Source: Sequoia sempervirens
Lineage: Eukaryota; Streptophyta; Pinopsida; Cupressales; Cupressaceae
Direction of reading: 5' to 3'
NCBI GenBank assembly: GCA_007258455.2
Contig: VDFB02270651.1
Coordinates: 494,458,320-494,522,319, forward strand
Length of the DNA: 64,000 nucleotides
Position 1 is the first letter of the stretch, and every line of letters begins with the position of its first letter. Shown in pieces: positions 21,421-33,445 of this stretch. A program made the position numbers and the translations under genes. Below the pieces are notes generated by a model that saw only the letters and a program-made list of their open reading frames with translations, was not told the origin of the DNA and did no database searches.

Positions 21421-22348
21421 CTCTGTCGAGCTCTTCCTTGTAAATATTTGTACATAGGTTAGGTTAGGTTTCCTTTTGGTTTTCTTGCATTTTTTTGTTT
21501 CGCGTCACTCTTTTTTGCTTGTTCCCTAGTTGTTTTATTTCAAGGAGGGTGTGTTCATCCCATTGTGGTGGTCATGCTTGTTTGACGAATGGTTCACTTT
21601 GTTGTCCGTCCTTAGTGTTTTTTGGCTAAACGTTCATTCTCGACTATTGGTCCCTGAAAGTTGCCTAGGAATGGTTTCCTCATTTGAGCTTTGTCTTAGA
21701 ACTCGACCCTTGGTTGGATCTTTTTACGTACATCTCAGATCTTACACAAAACACATGATGATTATTTCTAAAGGACTGTACAATGGCAGCTATGATATCC
21801 TAGTAAGTGAAAAATCTTAAGTCTGCTCCAGTGACCACTGTGATTCCCAAACCCATTATACGCTTTGGTGCTTACACGGTCGAGCAAAAGATAAGTGAGA
21901 AAAAAAGAACATTAAAAGAAATATCAAAACAAAAGAAGAGCAAGAAAATTATAAAATCAAGCGACTGTATGGGTGTGTGGGTAACTCTACTAGGGCTATG
22001 GATGCCTAGCCGATAGTAGAGCAATATCTTTGGGACCATAGCGACAACTCCATTGGGGCTATGGACGCCTGACCGATAGTGGGTCAATGTCCAGGTTACT
22101 TTTGGTGTTGGATGGTTTGTGTAGCTTGCTCAGTTGGAGTAGCAGCCACTTGTCACAGTTTTCACGGAAAGGAATGAATTCACTACACACACTTTTGAGA
22201 TGTCTTGTAGACTGACCCAACTAAGGACCCTATTCTCCTAGTTCACTCTTGGAAATATTCCCCTAGTTTGCAAAACCAGAGATTCTGGGTTCAGAATGAA
22301 TGTATATCCTTAGAATGCTTGGGAGTGTTTCCCAGTGGAGTCATCATT
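21421..22348 (+). other. 3' noncoding internal region of element 2 upstream of LTR-A
   Basis: No gene is visible. It starts with GGTTAGGTTAGG-like words resembling the window's left edge, includes a purine-rich stretch (about 21885-21960), and from about 21862 (GCTTTGGTGCTTACACGG) to the LTR-A start matches 32133-32615, the spacer before LTR-B. It contains two similar blocks (GGGCTATGGATGCCTAGCCGATAGT… at about 21991, GGGCTATGGACGCCTGACCGATAGT… at about 22055). No clear polypurine tract is seen directly before LTR-A. Confidence 0.6.
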
Positions 22349-22402
22349 TTTTGTGCCCTCAGCACACACGCCCCATTCAGAATGGGGACCCTATTTTCTT
22401 TC
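22349..22402 (+). repeat. Terminal stem-loops of LTR-A
   Basis: TTGTGCCCTCAGCACA forms a TGTGC/GCACA stem; next CCCCATTCAGAATGGGG forms an eight-pair stem with a single-base loop. This is the clearest copy of the two-stem motif found at all four LTR starts. Confidence 0.65.
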
Positions 22403-22999
22403 ATCTTGCCAGGGCATTTTATCATCACCTCATTTTGCATGCCCCCATTTTAGTGTCCTAGATGGTCAACATGCTTTCCAAGTCTCATCTTAAGTTGACC
22501 ATATTTCACACCTCCAATTTTGTTAAGTCCTGGTGCCTTGCAGAACTTCCTTGGTAGTTTGCTTCTGCCAGCGGCCTTGGGGCCTCCCGGGCCTACCTCG
22601 CCGGGTTTCCCTTGCCAGGTTTTCATCGAGTGTTCACCACTCTAAATGGTGGAAGGCTTTTTCCTTCTTGGGCCCTGGGACCCAGCTCCTTCTTTGCCGC
22701 CTCGTTTAACTTGTGATGAAATTGGACTGCTTTTTCCCCCATCAGGCCCACCTCTCAGGACTTCGGTGACCAGAACTCTATGTTATCTTTGTTGTTTTTG
22801 ATGGCCAAACTGTAGCGGCATTCCATCCTCCGGACCTCAAGTTCCCTTTCATCGGTGATTTACAAAATGAACTTTGAAGCGGTTGTCTGACCACGTCCTT
22901 CCGGCCCCCGAACCCTGGACCTCCTGCCGCCGTCTGAGATTTAAACCCACCAACCCTCCTGTCATCCGTACAAGCATTAAATGGGCATATTAAATACTA

Positions 23000-23020
23000 A
23001 TTGGGGTATAAATATCTGGC
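23000..23020 (+). promoter_or_regulatory. LORF promoter TATA box in LTR-A
   Basis: GGGGTATAAATATCTGG, with TATAAATAT at 23007-23015 and a GGGCATATTAAAT word upstream. It lies 167 bases before the GTAGGT donor, the same spacing as in LTR-B (33279 to 33446). This fits a plant core promoter with a short untranslated first exon. Confidence 0.65.
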
Positions 23021-23173
23021 CCGACCTACCATTTTCATCTATTAGGTTTTCCAGAGGAGTTCAGAGTAGAGTTCTAGGAGTTTAGTTCCTTCGTCACCCG
23101 CCGCCCTCACGCCTGTTGCTCTCGTTTGTCGATCCTTAGTGGATTTTGCAACTTCTTTCACCAGAATTCTGAG

Positions 23174-24435
23174 GTAGGTTTGTCGTCCGCCCTCCCATGA
23201 GTTTTTTTCATGATTTTGTGATTAAAATAATGAACAAAATGGGCTAAAAATGCTTTAATTAGATAAAACACAACAACACCTAAAAAACCCATGAGTTCAA
23301 ATTTTTGAAAAACCTTCAACACATCCTCTAAAATAAATCTAAAACTGGGCCTCGCTGTCGCCGTTCTTCACACAAGGAATTCATGCTCTCTAGGCCTGGG
23401 TCTTCCCATTGCCACAAAATTTAACAAATAGACAATAAATTGAATCAATGGTGGGATCGCCTCCAGGGCCCATGACCCCAAACCTCCATCGGCCAATTGA
23501 CGTTGGACTCAAACAATTAAACTCAGCCTCCGCCTGAGCTTCCCAGGCTGCTCCTATGGGACTCCATCCCCGAGACTCCAAGTCACTTCCACCATTCCAA
23601 ATGGAAACTTTGCCCTGTCCACCTGAGCCCAGAGCCCTGTCTCGCCTTTCATTGTTCGAGGTTGAGTCATCAAAATTAGTTATTTTTGCATGCCCCGAGC
23701 CTCAGTTCACAGACTTCCGTCCATGGATTTTCGTGGCTTCTTCATGGTTTCAAATGGTCGCCTAGTGGCGTCCTTTCGCCTCCTAGGTCCCGACCCTCCA
23801 TTTGCTGCAAGGACCAATAGTTGACAAGATTTCACGTCCTTTCCCTCGCCAAGCCCCAACCTCCAAGATTTCATCCCATCTCGGCCAGCATGCAAGGGAA
23901 AAGTGGGTTCATCTTTTTGACCTTCGGGGTCCACCCTCCTGATCGTCAAAAATCTTAACAAATAAATTTGATGGCCAAGCTCGATGCTAGGTTCAGTCCA
24001 CTGGGCCACTCCCACTAAATTTTCATGCCACACCCGCTGTTTCAAACAACCAAATCTTGATAGCTTTTCGCCCTTGTATCTCTAGTTGCCACAAAAGTGA
24101 TCCAAATGACCTTCAATTAGAAAACCAATCTCGACCCACATGCTCAAATTCAGCCTTCTCCTGCATTGACCTTTTAAACCATCAAAATCTAAAGTTGGGA
24201 AAGATCAGCTAGATTGCACTACCCTTTTTTCCCTTCAAAATAATATTTCTACCAGGGAAGTCCAGCCCCCTAGGCCCAGGTTGTCTAAAATCCCTCCAGT
24301 AGATTACTAACGACATCTAGAAGTAAAAGTTTAATTTCATGAATGATGAATTATCTAATTGGATTTCATCCACGGGATTTTGACTAATGTTTATGCTTTC
24401 ATAATTGGTTGTACTTATTATGCCTTTGTTTGCAG
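23174..24435 (+). other. Predicted intron in the LORF 5' leader (LTR-A)
   Basis: Donor CTGAG|GTAGGTTTG at 23174; acceptor CCTTTGTTTGCAG| at 24435, five bases before the LORF ATG. The length is 1,262 bases. A pyrimidine-rich tract precedes the acceptor. No coding segment lies inside; open frames on either strand here (such as around 23556 and 23707) are not kept in LTR-B. Confidence 0.65.
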
Positions 24436-24440
24436 GATAT

Positions 24441-27400
24441 ATGGAATCAGGTGCAGGAGCCTCGGGGGCAGCTGCAGAAAAAGACAAAGGGAAAAAGGCA
24501 GGAAAGGCTCCTCGAGGAAAGGAGGAAAAAGACTAGATGAAGTACCAATTCCAAGGAGAACCATTACATTCAAAAATCATCACAGACTAGAAAGAAATCA
24601 CAGATACCAATATCGATCATGTCGATATTGAAGAGTTCAAGAAAAGGGTCAAAATCCACCCTAAGACCAAAAATGCTAGATTGATTAGGAAAAGTGGAAT
24701 TGCTAAGGCTGCAGGCTTCCCTTCGTCCCTCATAGCCCCCGAATTGGTCATGGCTTGCAAGCAGGCATATCAGCCATAGACACAAACAATTGTTGACAGA
24801 GATGGAAAAATACTTATTGACATGTCAGGTGAGGCGATTATGAAGACTTTTCACATCCCCACCTTTGAAGAAATGGAGGTTCCCACCATAGGGGAGTGTA
24901 AAGCAATGTGGGATGAGGACCCGATGGGTTGCAAGAAGTTAATAAACCAATACTGGCTCAAAGAAAAAAGGGGCAGCACTGCAAAGGTTCCTCAAGAACT
25001 CTTCCATAGGGACTTCCATGAGAACTACCATAACTTGGTCACCATGTTGAGTAGGGTGATGGGCCTACCCACTACTGCATATTTTTAGGACTGGATGGTA
25101 TATTTCATAGATAAAATCCTCCGTGGGGATGAGGATGTCACCACAAAAGCCTCATTCTACTGGGGAGGCATAATAAGCGATTCCTTCCACGAGCATTTAA
25201 TGAATGTAGAGAAGACCTCCAGATTCTACATGACCCCCTATCTTGTATACTCACTGGCCGAGCAGAGGAAATACAGTGGATTGTTTGTAGCACTTGATGA
25301 GGAACCAGGTCGAGCATTAAAGGTCTATGACAGATATCTCCAGCTCCAATTTGAGGAACTTGAAGAAAGAGTATTGCAAGGTGAAGGATGCCTTCATCGG
25401 CCACATCATCAGATTGCTTAGAGGAGAATTTTAGAGGGTCTCTTATAGTGGTCAAGTGTTCTTGAAGCAATATGCCTTCCTATTCATTTAGTACCCCAAG
25501 TTCACATATATTGGTACCCAAGGTTTCATAGAGAGGCCGAATAAGCTGCCCCAGTACCCCAATGAACGAATTATACTATTAGAGCTCTCCCAGCAGTTAC
25601 AGCATATCAATTCAGTCCTTGGTAGCAAGCACTTGGCAAGGATCCCTTATCCCTTTGCTTTCGATTGGGGAATGTACAAATTGCAAACCTCCCAGTGTGT
25701 TGGGAATTCTAAGAAGGAATTGGAAAAATACCATTTTCGCCTACACACTACTCACCCATAGATGGACCCATATGGGCATGTAAGGAAGGCACTAGGACCA
25801 GGGTATGCCAATTTGCATCACATAGAACACTTCTAGACAAATTTCTAAGATGACAAGGAGATGCGTGCAAGGCACTACATGCGAATGACTACGTACTTTG
25901 TAAAATTAGTACAATTGTTTCCTGTACCTGATCAAGTTGAAGAGGATGAAAGCACCATCATGGACACTAGGTACAACACAGTCGCTAACTTTTCGCTACC
26001 AACAATAGATTGGGATGAGCAGGAGGTCAGTGACCCCGACATTATAACCAAGACAATTCAGGCTCGTACCAAACAATGGGTTGATGGACAAGTATCCTAA
26101 TTGAAGCAACAAGGGGTTGTCCTAACATATGAGGGACTCAAGAGTGAGCCTAGTGCTACAAAAGATGTTGCTGCTACAACTTCAACAAGAGGGACATCCA
26201 AATCTCCTCTGCTCACAAGATCAAAGAAGAGGAAAGGGATTGAAGCAGAGTAGTCGACAGACCCAAAGGTTTATTCTAGAAAAGCTTCAAGAGGTTCACC
26301 CTCTAAGAGGCCCAAGTGGATGGGAAGCATCATGGGGCAGCCAAAAATTCAAGAAGATCCCCTTCAAGAAAGGAAAATAGATCAGCCAAAACCTCCTACA
26401 GCTTTCCCTGTTTTCGTTGCCCTTCCATTTATTTCCCAGGCCATGATTGCCACATCCCCACCTGCGATGGAAATCTCAGTCCATCTCGCTTCCTCTCTAC
26501 CAGTTGGGCCCATAATAATGGTTGAATCCTCCTTTGTTGCAATTTCTCTGCTTTCCTCCGCCTCCATGTCACCCACTACATCTCTTCCATTGGTAGCAGT
26601 GACAATGTCAATGCCCGCACTCACAGTGCTAGAGGATTTCTTGTAGCATATGCAGAATGTCCCCTCTGAGATTTCCCAAATCTTTTTGGATCACACCATC
26701 CAAGCTGCCTTAGTGCAGGTCCTCGACAACAATTCCACCTCGCAACCTCCAACAGGACCACCAGCAATGGAGGCCATGATGCTAATCTCAGAAGAATGGG
26801 AAAAGCGGGAGATGGAAGCTTCAAAGGCAGTAGAGGAAGAAGGCTACGAGTACCACAAACACCCATAATATGAACACCAAAAAATTGATAGGGTGGTCCA
26901 CGAAGAAGAAGAAACAGGGTCTTCTGAAAGTGGAGATGAAAAAGAGGATGCAGGTGGCAGGTTTATTGTACAAACCTTCGATGATGATTTTGAGGAGGAA
27001 ATGGCCTGACACTTGAGGGATGATAAAGAAGAGGAAAAAAGGTCACCTCCTGGAGAAGAAAGGCAAGATGATAAGGCAGGAGAAAATGTAGAACTCCCTA
27101 CAGGGGAACAACAGGAGAATGTATCACCTCCTTATAGAGAAGAAGAAAATGTAGAAGAAGACGAACCTGAAACTGAGGCTCCAGCCAACAAAAGTCTCGA
27201 AATTGAATAGCCCAAAGAGTATGAGCATAAGGATGAACAAGATGAAGAAAGGGAAGGAAAGGAGGCTAAGAAAGAAGAAGGTCCTTGGGAGCAATTGCCT
27301 ACTAGGCTTCCCATCAAGCACCTTGTGTTCAACCAAGACTCTGATGAGGAAGAGGGAGAAGACACTAAAATGGAAGAAAAGGCTCCCAGATATAAAGAAA

Positions 27401-28642
27401 TAGAGATCCAAACAAAGGAGGGCGAGGGTGATTATGAATCGCCTAACAAAAAATCTGCTATGCCTAAATGGTTGGAAAGACAACTTGAAAAGAAAACTCC
27501 TGCCCCAAAGGATCCAAGAGCGAGACTAAAGGCTATCTTAGTCTGAGTGCAGATCAAAACTAGGAAAGAGAAGAAGCCCAAAATCAGATCCAAGGTAACA
27601 ATGGACGGTTCTGGATCCTGAAATGTCCAAGTAGTAATGACAGTGGTGGGAAAAGAAGGGGTAAGCTATAATATCACCACCATTGACTTGGGAATAGCTA
27701 CCAGAGAGAAAAAAGGTGGAGCACCTCAAGGAATCTATTTCCATGGTGGTGCATTTGATACAGTAGGATAAGGTTTCGAAAGATGAACTTAAGGAATAGG
27801 TAGCTGATTTGATAGCTTACATCCAGCAATGATCTTCAACTGAAGAAATGCCTACCACGTCCGTGGCTCCACCACAAGTGTTGTCTAGGGAACAAAATGA
27901 TAAGCTAGAATAGAGAAAGAATTTGGAAAAGACTACAAAAAATTGGTTCCGACAGGTGTTGTACTTCGAAAATATGGATATCAGTCAAGTTGTTCGAACA
28001 ACTAACAAGTTCCTAGACTTATAGCAATCTTTGGAAAGCAAGAAGAAAATTTTCTCTAACTTCTCGGCAAGATATGAGTACACCTATCCAAAGATCGAGG
28101 CTATCCTTAAGTTTCCAAGTGCAACATGGGAAAAGGAGCTTGCGCTCAAAAGGGACGATCACTGGTTGATGGATGTATGGAAACAAGACTTTGAGAACAT
28201 AAAAGAAAGATTGGAGCAGGTAATTGATAAAGTGGATCTAGATATTGAGTGGGTCAAAGAGATTAGGGCGGATTGCGTCTGGTACTTGAAGCTAATGACA
28301 GGCTATGAGATTCCTATCATACAAATCGACCCAGACAAAGTAAGGCCTCATTTCTAGAAAGATATGGAGGACAGGATGTCAGATGAAATAACCACAAACT
28401 TCATGAGTTTTACAGCCCGAGGCTTTGCCTAGTTAGAGTTGTTCCAGGACATTGCTGCTAAGTATGATGAAGACAGGAAAAGGCTTGAGGACAACTCCAA
28501 TGAGTGGAGTTATCAAGTATTGTGGTCCGAGGTCATAGAGGTTGACAAACTCCAACCGATAATTTTGAAGTTAATGGTTTATGCAGCTTTGATGAAGCAG
28601 GAAGGCGACCCTATTATTAGTGAAGAGCTTCTAAAGGAATAG
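24441..28642 (+). pseudogene. LORF of LTR-A (broken)
   Basis: About 1,400 codons from MESGAGASGAAAEKDKGKK to a TAG shared with the other A/B copies. Function unknown. Homology to the LTR-1 copy is visible in AKAAGFPSSLIAPELVMAC, in NLVTMLSRVMGLPTTAYF…WMVYFIDKIL…FYWGGIISD, in PKWLERQLEKK, in VSYNITTIDLGIATRE, and in a C-terminal part rich in Trp and acidic residues. The middle (about 26390-27540) is Ser/Thr/Pro-rich, then strongly acidic (EEEK, EDEPE runs). Many TAG/TAA stops and at least two frameshifts are present. Against LTR-B, HF-stop-TNF-stop-DDKE here is YFWENFQDDKE there, so stops arose from TGG and CAA. Confidence 0.72.
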
Positions 28643-29310
28643 CTACAACAAAAGGGAAATCAAAAACAAGACAAAAGGCTATAGTGTTGTCACTAGAAGA
28701 CAAAATAGGGATGAATACAAAGTTGTATTTTAAATTGTAATATATTGAGAGGGTAGGTAGAACCCTAGTTTGTAGTGAATCTTGGCCACACAATAAGATT
28801 AAATCTTGGCCATTCGTTCTACTTTTTGGGAACTATAAATAGGGAGTCTCCTCTCATTTCAAGAGAGAGTTGAGTTGTTGTAAAGACATGTTGTTGAAGT
28901 TTCTAATGAAAATGCATTGACTTGGTGCATTTTCTGAGTTCTTCACATGTTCATGATTCAATCTCCATTACTAGATGTTTTATTTCAATTTACACTGTTG
29001 TTCTGATTAGCTTGAAATTGCTTAGATGGATTTTGGTAATGTTGTTATGTGATTGTAGAAATTTTTGTTGTGTTGATGCCTTCCAGTCCATACTTTTTGC
29101 TATTTGCTGCTGGTAAATGGTCTTGTAAAGTTAGTCTGGGCTAAAACTTGAAGCTGCTTTTAAACTTTTATCTTTATTCATGCATATATGTGGTGGATAA
29201 ATGATAAAATATCTACAAACCTTTGATGATAGCATAGATTTCATGATACTGTTGGTTTCTTGGTTAAGTGGAATCCTGTTTGAGGGAAGTTGTCCATAGC
29301 AGAACCTCCA
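28643..29310 (+). other. Noncoding section after LORF, unit 1 of LTR-A
   Basis: It contains a repeated phrase (AATCTTGGCCACACAATAAGATTAAATCTTGGCCATT, about 28778-28814) with two AATCTTGGCCA words, the second TATA box (28833), and the downstream sequence found again at 31140-31714 and 39100-39690. No gene is visible; the small open frame at 28922-29116 is not kept in the other copies. Confidence 0.6.
28826..28850 (+). promoter_or_regulatory. Second TATA box of LTR-A (putative genomic RNA promoter), unit 1
   Basis: AACTATAAATAGGGAG with TATAAATAG at 28834. The equivalents are at 31240 (unit 2) and 39203 (LTR-B). The last two lie 888 and 895 bases before the LTR ends, a plausible R-U5 length. 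A CTCTCATTTCAAGAGAGAGTTGAG stretch, which can form a short hairpin, follows in all copies. Confidence 0.6.
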
Positions 29311-29314
29311 TGAA

Positions 29315-31049
29315 GAAGAAATAGGGTCTTCTGAAAGTGGAGATGAAAAAGAGGATGCAGGTGGCAGGACTATTGTACAAACCTTCGATGATGATTTCGA
29401 GGAGGAAATGGCCTGACACTTGAGGGATGATAAAGAAGAGGAAAAAAGGTCACCTCCTGGAGAAGAAAGGCAAGAAGATGATAAGGTAGGAGAAAATGTA
29501 GAACTCCCTACAGGGGAACAGCAGGAGAATGTATCACCTCCTTATAGAGAAGAAGAAAATGTAGAAGACGAACCTGAAAGTGAGGCTCCAGCCAACAAAA
29601 GTCTCGAAATTGAATAGCCCAAAGAGTATGAGCATAAGGATGAACAAGATGAAGAAAGGGAAGGAAAGGAGGCTAAGAAAGAAGAAGGTCCTTGGGAGCA
29701 ATTGCCTACTAGGCTTCCCATCAAGCGCCTTGTGTTCGACCAAGACTCCGATGAGGAAGAGGGAGAAGACACTAAAATGGAAGAAAAGGCTCCCAGATAT
29801 AAAGAAATAGAGATCCAAACAAAGGAGGGCAAGGGTGATCATGAATCGCCTAACAAAAAATCTGCTATGCCTAAATGGTTGGAAAGACAACTTGAAAAGA
29901 AAACTCCTGCCCCAAAGGATCCAAGAGTGAGACTAGAGGCTATCTTAGTCTGAGTGCAGATCAAAACCAGGAAAGAGAAGAAGCCCAAAATCAGATCCAA
30001 GGTAACAATGGACGGTTCTGGATCCTGAAATGTCCAAGTAGTAATGACAATGGTGGGAAAAGAAGGGGTAAGCTATAATATCACCACCATTGACTTGGGA
30101 ATAGCTACCAGAGAGAAAAAGGTGGAGCACCTCGAGGAGTCTATTTCCATGGTGGTGCATTTGATACAGTAGGATAAGGTTTCGAAAGATGAACTTAAGG
30201 AATAGGTAGCTGATTTGACAGCTTACATCCAACAATGACCTTCAACTGAAGAAATGCCTACCACGTCTGTGGCTCCACCACAATTGTTGTCCAGGGAACA
30301 AAATGATAAGCTAGAATAGAGAAATAATTTGGAAAAGACTACAAAAAATTGGTTCCGACAGGTGTTGTACTTCGAAAATATGGATATCAGTCAGGTTGTT
30401 CGAACAACTAACAAGTTCCTAGACTTATAGCAGTCTTTGGAAAGCAAGAAGAAAATTTTCTCTACCTTCTTGGCAAGATATGAGTACACCTATCTAAAGA
30501 TCGAGGCTATCCTTAAGTTTCCAAGTGCAACATGGGAAAAGGAGTTTGCGCTCAAAAGGGACGATCACTGGTTGATGGATGTATGGAAACAAGACTTTGA
30601 GAACATAAAAGAAAGATTGGAGCAGGTAATTGATAAAGTGGATCTAGATATTGAGTGGGTCAAAGAGATTAGGGTGGATTGCATCTGGTACTTGAAGCTA
30701 ATGACAGGCTATGAGATGCATGTCATACAAATGGACCCAGACAAAGTAAGGCCTCATTTCTAGAAAAATATGGAGGACAAGATGTCAGATGAAATAACCA
30801 CAAACTTCATGAGTTTTGCAGCCCGAGGTTTTGCCTAGTCAGAGTTGTTCCGGGACATTGCTGCTAAGTATGATGAAGACAGGAAAAGGCTTGAGGACAA
30901 CTCCAATGAGTGGAGTTATCAAGTATTGTGGTCCGAGGTCATAGAGGTTGACAAACTCCAACTGGTAATTTTGAAGTTAATGGTTTATGCAGCTTTGAAG
31001 AAGTAGGAAGGCGACCCTATTATTAGTGAAGAGCTTCTAAAGGAATAGC
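29315..31049 (+). pseudogene. Duplicated C-terminal half of LORF in LTR-A
   Basis: Second copy of 26908-28642. It keeps the acidic region, WLERQLEKKTPAPKDPR, the YNITTIDLG block, and the C-terminal part (ARYEYTYLKIEAILKFPSAT, DDHWLMDVWKQDFENIKER, WSYQVLWSEVIEVDKLQ), ending at the same TAG. It lacks the N-terminal domain and has no start, so it is a by-product of the duplication. A few stops are private to one unit; for example the Met-Lys-Gln near the end of unit 1 is Lys-Lys-stop here. Confidence 0.8.
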
Positions 31050-31231
31050 TACAACAAAAGGGAAATCAAAAACAAGACATAAGGCTACAGTGTTGTCACT
31101 AGAAGACAAAATAGGGATGAAGACAAGGTTGTATTTTAAATTGTAATATATTGAGAGGGTAGGTAGAACCCTAGTTTGTAGTGAATCTTGGCCACACAAT
31201 AAGATTAAATCTTGGCCATTCGTTCTACTTT

Positions 31232-31256
31232 TTGGGCACTATAAATAGGGAGTCTC
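31232..31256 (+). promoter_or_regulatory. Second TATA box of LTR-A, unit 2
   Basis: GCACTATAAATAGGGAG, TATAAATAG at about 31240, 888 bases before the LTR end at 32128. It is the copy of 28833 made by the tandem duplication and the one placed correctly relative to the LTR end. Confidence 0.6.
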
Positions 31257-32128
31257 CTCTCATTTCAAGAGAGAGTTGAGTTGTTGTAAAGACATGTTGA
31301 AATTTTTAATGAAAATGCATTGACTTGGTGCATTTTCTAAGTTCATCACATGTTCATGATTCAATCTCCATTGTTAGATGTTTTATTTCGATTTACACTG
31401 TTGTTTTGATTAGCTTTAAATTGCTTAGATAGATTTTGGTAATGTTGTTATGTGATTATAGAAATTTTTGTTGTGTTGATGCCTTCCAGTCCATACTTTT
31501 TGCTATTTGTTGCTGGTAAATGGTCTTGTAAAGTTAGTCTGGGCTAAAACTTGAAGTTGCTTTTAAACTTTTATCTTTATTCATGCATATATGTGGTGGA
31601 TAAATGATAAAATATCTACAAACCTTTGATGATAGCATAGATTTCATGATACTGTTGGTTTCTTGGTTAAGTGGAATCCTGTTTGAGGGAAGTTGTCCAT
31701 AGCAGAACCTCCATGATCACTGTTCACAATTAGTTGCAAATCCAAGAACCGTCCCTCTTCCCTACTCTTTTTTTTCTTTTTTTTAGAAACAACTTGTGCT
31801 AAGGTTCATTTCACATTGTAAAGTCAAAACTTAAGGAGAAAATTGAAGTTCTAGATTGTTGTTCGAACCTACAGCAAAATGCACCTTAACTCCCATCTCA
31901 GAAACTTCAGATTTTAAGATCCAACTCACATCCAACTATGTAAGTTTTCCATGTGATTACCAGCAAAATCACATCAAACATCAACTAAGGAATCCCATGC
32001 AAGTCATGACCTGACACCCGAGAGACCTTGGGGTGATTTTCAACTTGTTTTTGGAAGTCTCCTTTCAAGAGAGGTACTGCATCTACACACTTCCTGTGTT
32101 GGGAAAGTTTGCAAAACACCCATCAACA

Positions 32129-32615
32129 GTAGGCTTTAGTGCTTACATGGTTGAGAAAAAACATAAGAAAATGAAACATTGAAAAAAATTATCAAAATAA
32201 AAGCAGGGAAAGAAAATAATGAAATCAAGCGACTGTATGGGTGTGCAGGTAACTCTACCGAGGATATGGATGCCTGGCTAGCAATAGAGCAATATCCGTG
32301 GGAGCACAACGACAACTCCATTGGGGATATGGATGCCTGACTGGAAGTGGGGAAATGCCTAGGTAACTTTTGGTGCTAGACGGTTTATGTAACTTGCTCA
32401 GTTGGCTTAGTAGCCATTGATCACAGTTTCAGCCGAAAGGAATGAATTCACTACACACATTTCTGGGATGTCTTGTGGATCAACCCAAATAAGGACCCTA
32501 TTCTCCTAGTTCACATTTGGATAGTGGCCCCTACTCTACGAAACCAAAGATTCTATGTTCAAAATGAGTACTTATCCTTATAATGCTCGGGAGCGTTTCC
32601 CAGTGAGTCACCATT
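32129..32615 (+). other. Spacer between LTR-A and LTR-B, copy of the 3' internal end
   Basis: A 487-base segment matching 21862-22348 (GCTTTAGTGCTTACATGG against GCTTTGGTGCTTACACGG, then the CAAGCGACTGTATGGGTGTG block and TCCCAGTGAGTCACCATTTG). LTR-A is thus followed by the sequence that normally precedes an LTR, producing LTR-spacer-LTR. The word TTAGTGCTTACATGG also resembles a decayed PBS (TTGGTGCT…), so PBS-proximal and PPT-proximal ends may be fused here. Confidence 0.65.
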
Positions 32616-33271
32616 TGTTGTGCCCTAAGCACACACGCCTTGTTCAGAATGGGGACCCCCCCTTTTCTTTGACTTTTCAGGTTGTTTTGTTGACATCTCA
32701 TCTTGCGTGCCCCCATTTTGGTGTCCTAATTGGTCAACATGCTTCCAAAGTCTCATCTTGAATTAACTGTGTTTCATCCCCTCCAATTTTGCTAAGTCCT
32801 AGTCCATTGCAAAGTTTCCTTGGCAGTTTGCTTCTGTCAACGGCCTCGGGGCCTGGCGGGCCCACCCTGCTAGGTTTCCCTTGTCAGGTTTTCATTGAGT
32901 GTTCACTGTCCTAAAACATCTAAAGGCTTTCGCCTTCCCGTGCCCTGGGACCCGACTTCCTGATTTTCATCCCTTGTTAATTGCATTGAAAGTGGACTTC
33001 CTTTGTCCCCGTCGGGCACGATCTTCCAGACTTCTCTTCCCAGAGTTTCGCGTTGACTTCACCGTTTTTGATGGCCAACCTATGGTAGTGTTCTACCCAC
33101 TAGACCTCGGACTCCCTTTTTCTGTAGGTTGAAAATGACAAACTTTGAAGTGGTCGCCAGGTCACGTCCTTCCGATCTCTGGGCCTCGGACCTCCCGTTG
33201 CCATCCGAGAATTTAAACTTACCAACCCTCCTATCACCTATACGGGAATTAATGGGCATATTAAATGATAA

Positions 33272-33292
33272 TTAGGGGTATAAATATCTAGT
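33272..33292 (+). promoter_or_regulatory. LORF promoter TATA box in LTR-B
   Basis: TTAGGGGTATAAATATCTAG with TATAAATAT at 33279-33287, preceded by TTAATGGGCATATTAAAT as in LTR-A. Confidence 0.65.
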
Positions 33293-33445
33293 TTTACCTA
33301 TCATTTTCATATGTTAGGTTGGGCAAAGGAGTTCAGAGTGATTTTTGAGGAGACTAGTGCCTTCGTCGCTTGCCACTCTCACGCCCATTGCCCTTGTCTA
33401 CTAAACCTTCACGGATTTGACAACCTCTTTCACCAATTTTTTGAG

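Larger units (their letters stand above)
26908..31714 (+). repeat. 2.4 kb tandem duplication within LTR-A (two units)
   Basis: Unit 1 is about 26908-29314 and unit 2 about 29315-31714, offset 2,406-2,407 bases. Each unit starts in the acidic part of LORF (GAAGAAGAAA(C/T)AGGGTCTTCTG) and ends just after CATAGCAGAACCTCCATGA in the noncoding section. At the junction (about 29311-29320) CCATGA runs into AGAAGAAATAGGG. The units differ by scattered substitutions and 3-base indels, so the duplication is not recent. The event duplicated the second promoter. Confidence 0.88.
13567..32128 (+). mobile_element. Element 2: Tat-like Ty3/gypsy retrotransposon (gag-pol and LTR-A; 5' part displaced)
   Basis: Same family and gene order as element 1 but on the plus strand. 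It starts inside gag, because element 1 inserted there; its 5' LTR and gag N-terminus should lie left of the window, beyond element 1. The pol genes are more broken than in element 1, with many TAG/TAA stops. Removing the 1,113-base insertion at 17646 brings the reading on either side back into register. The segment after integrase (21421-22348) leads into LTR-A. The composite may extend through LTR-B to 40098. Confidence 0.85.
22349..32128 (+). repeat. LTR-A: 9.8 kb LTR of element 2 with LORF and an internal 2.4 kb tandem duplication
   Basis: It starts TTTTGTGCC (decayed TGTTGTGCC) and ends CATCAACA. In order: terminal stem-loops, a C/G-rich upstream section, TATAAATAT (23007), donor (23174), intron, LORF (24441-28642), a noncoding section with a second TATA box (28833), then a second copy of the LORF C-terminal half plus noncoding section (29315-31714), and the LTR end. 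Without the 2,407-base duplication it would be about 7.4 kb, close to LTR-B. Similarity to LTR-B runs over the whole length with many substitutions and indels. Confidence 0.82.

Noticed and set aside
21862..21890. TTTGGTGCTTACACGG as a PBS behind a lost LTR
   Set aside because: It resembles a PBS, but no LTR end precedes it and its position fits the 3' internal region of element 2. Noted as ambiguous rather than called.
23556..24045. Small frames on both strands in the LTR-A intron
   Set aside because: Not maintained in the homologous part of LTR-B and without motifs.
27124..27483. Hydrophobic minus-strand frame with membrane-like runs (also 29534-29890)
   Set aside because: Antisense of the GAA/GAG-rich acidic part of LORF gives Phe/Leu/Ser runs. 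It occurs twice only because of the tandem duplication.
22349..32128. LORF as a separate element nested in the LTR
   Set aside because: It sits at the same place with the same splice sites in four LTRs from both strands. Independent nested insertions would not repeat this.
32129..32615. Polypurine tract immediately before LTR-A or LTR-B
   Set aside because: The bases preceding TGTTGTGC (CAGTGAGTCACCATT) are not purine-rich. If a PPT existed it has eroded or lies further upstream.
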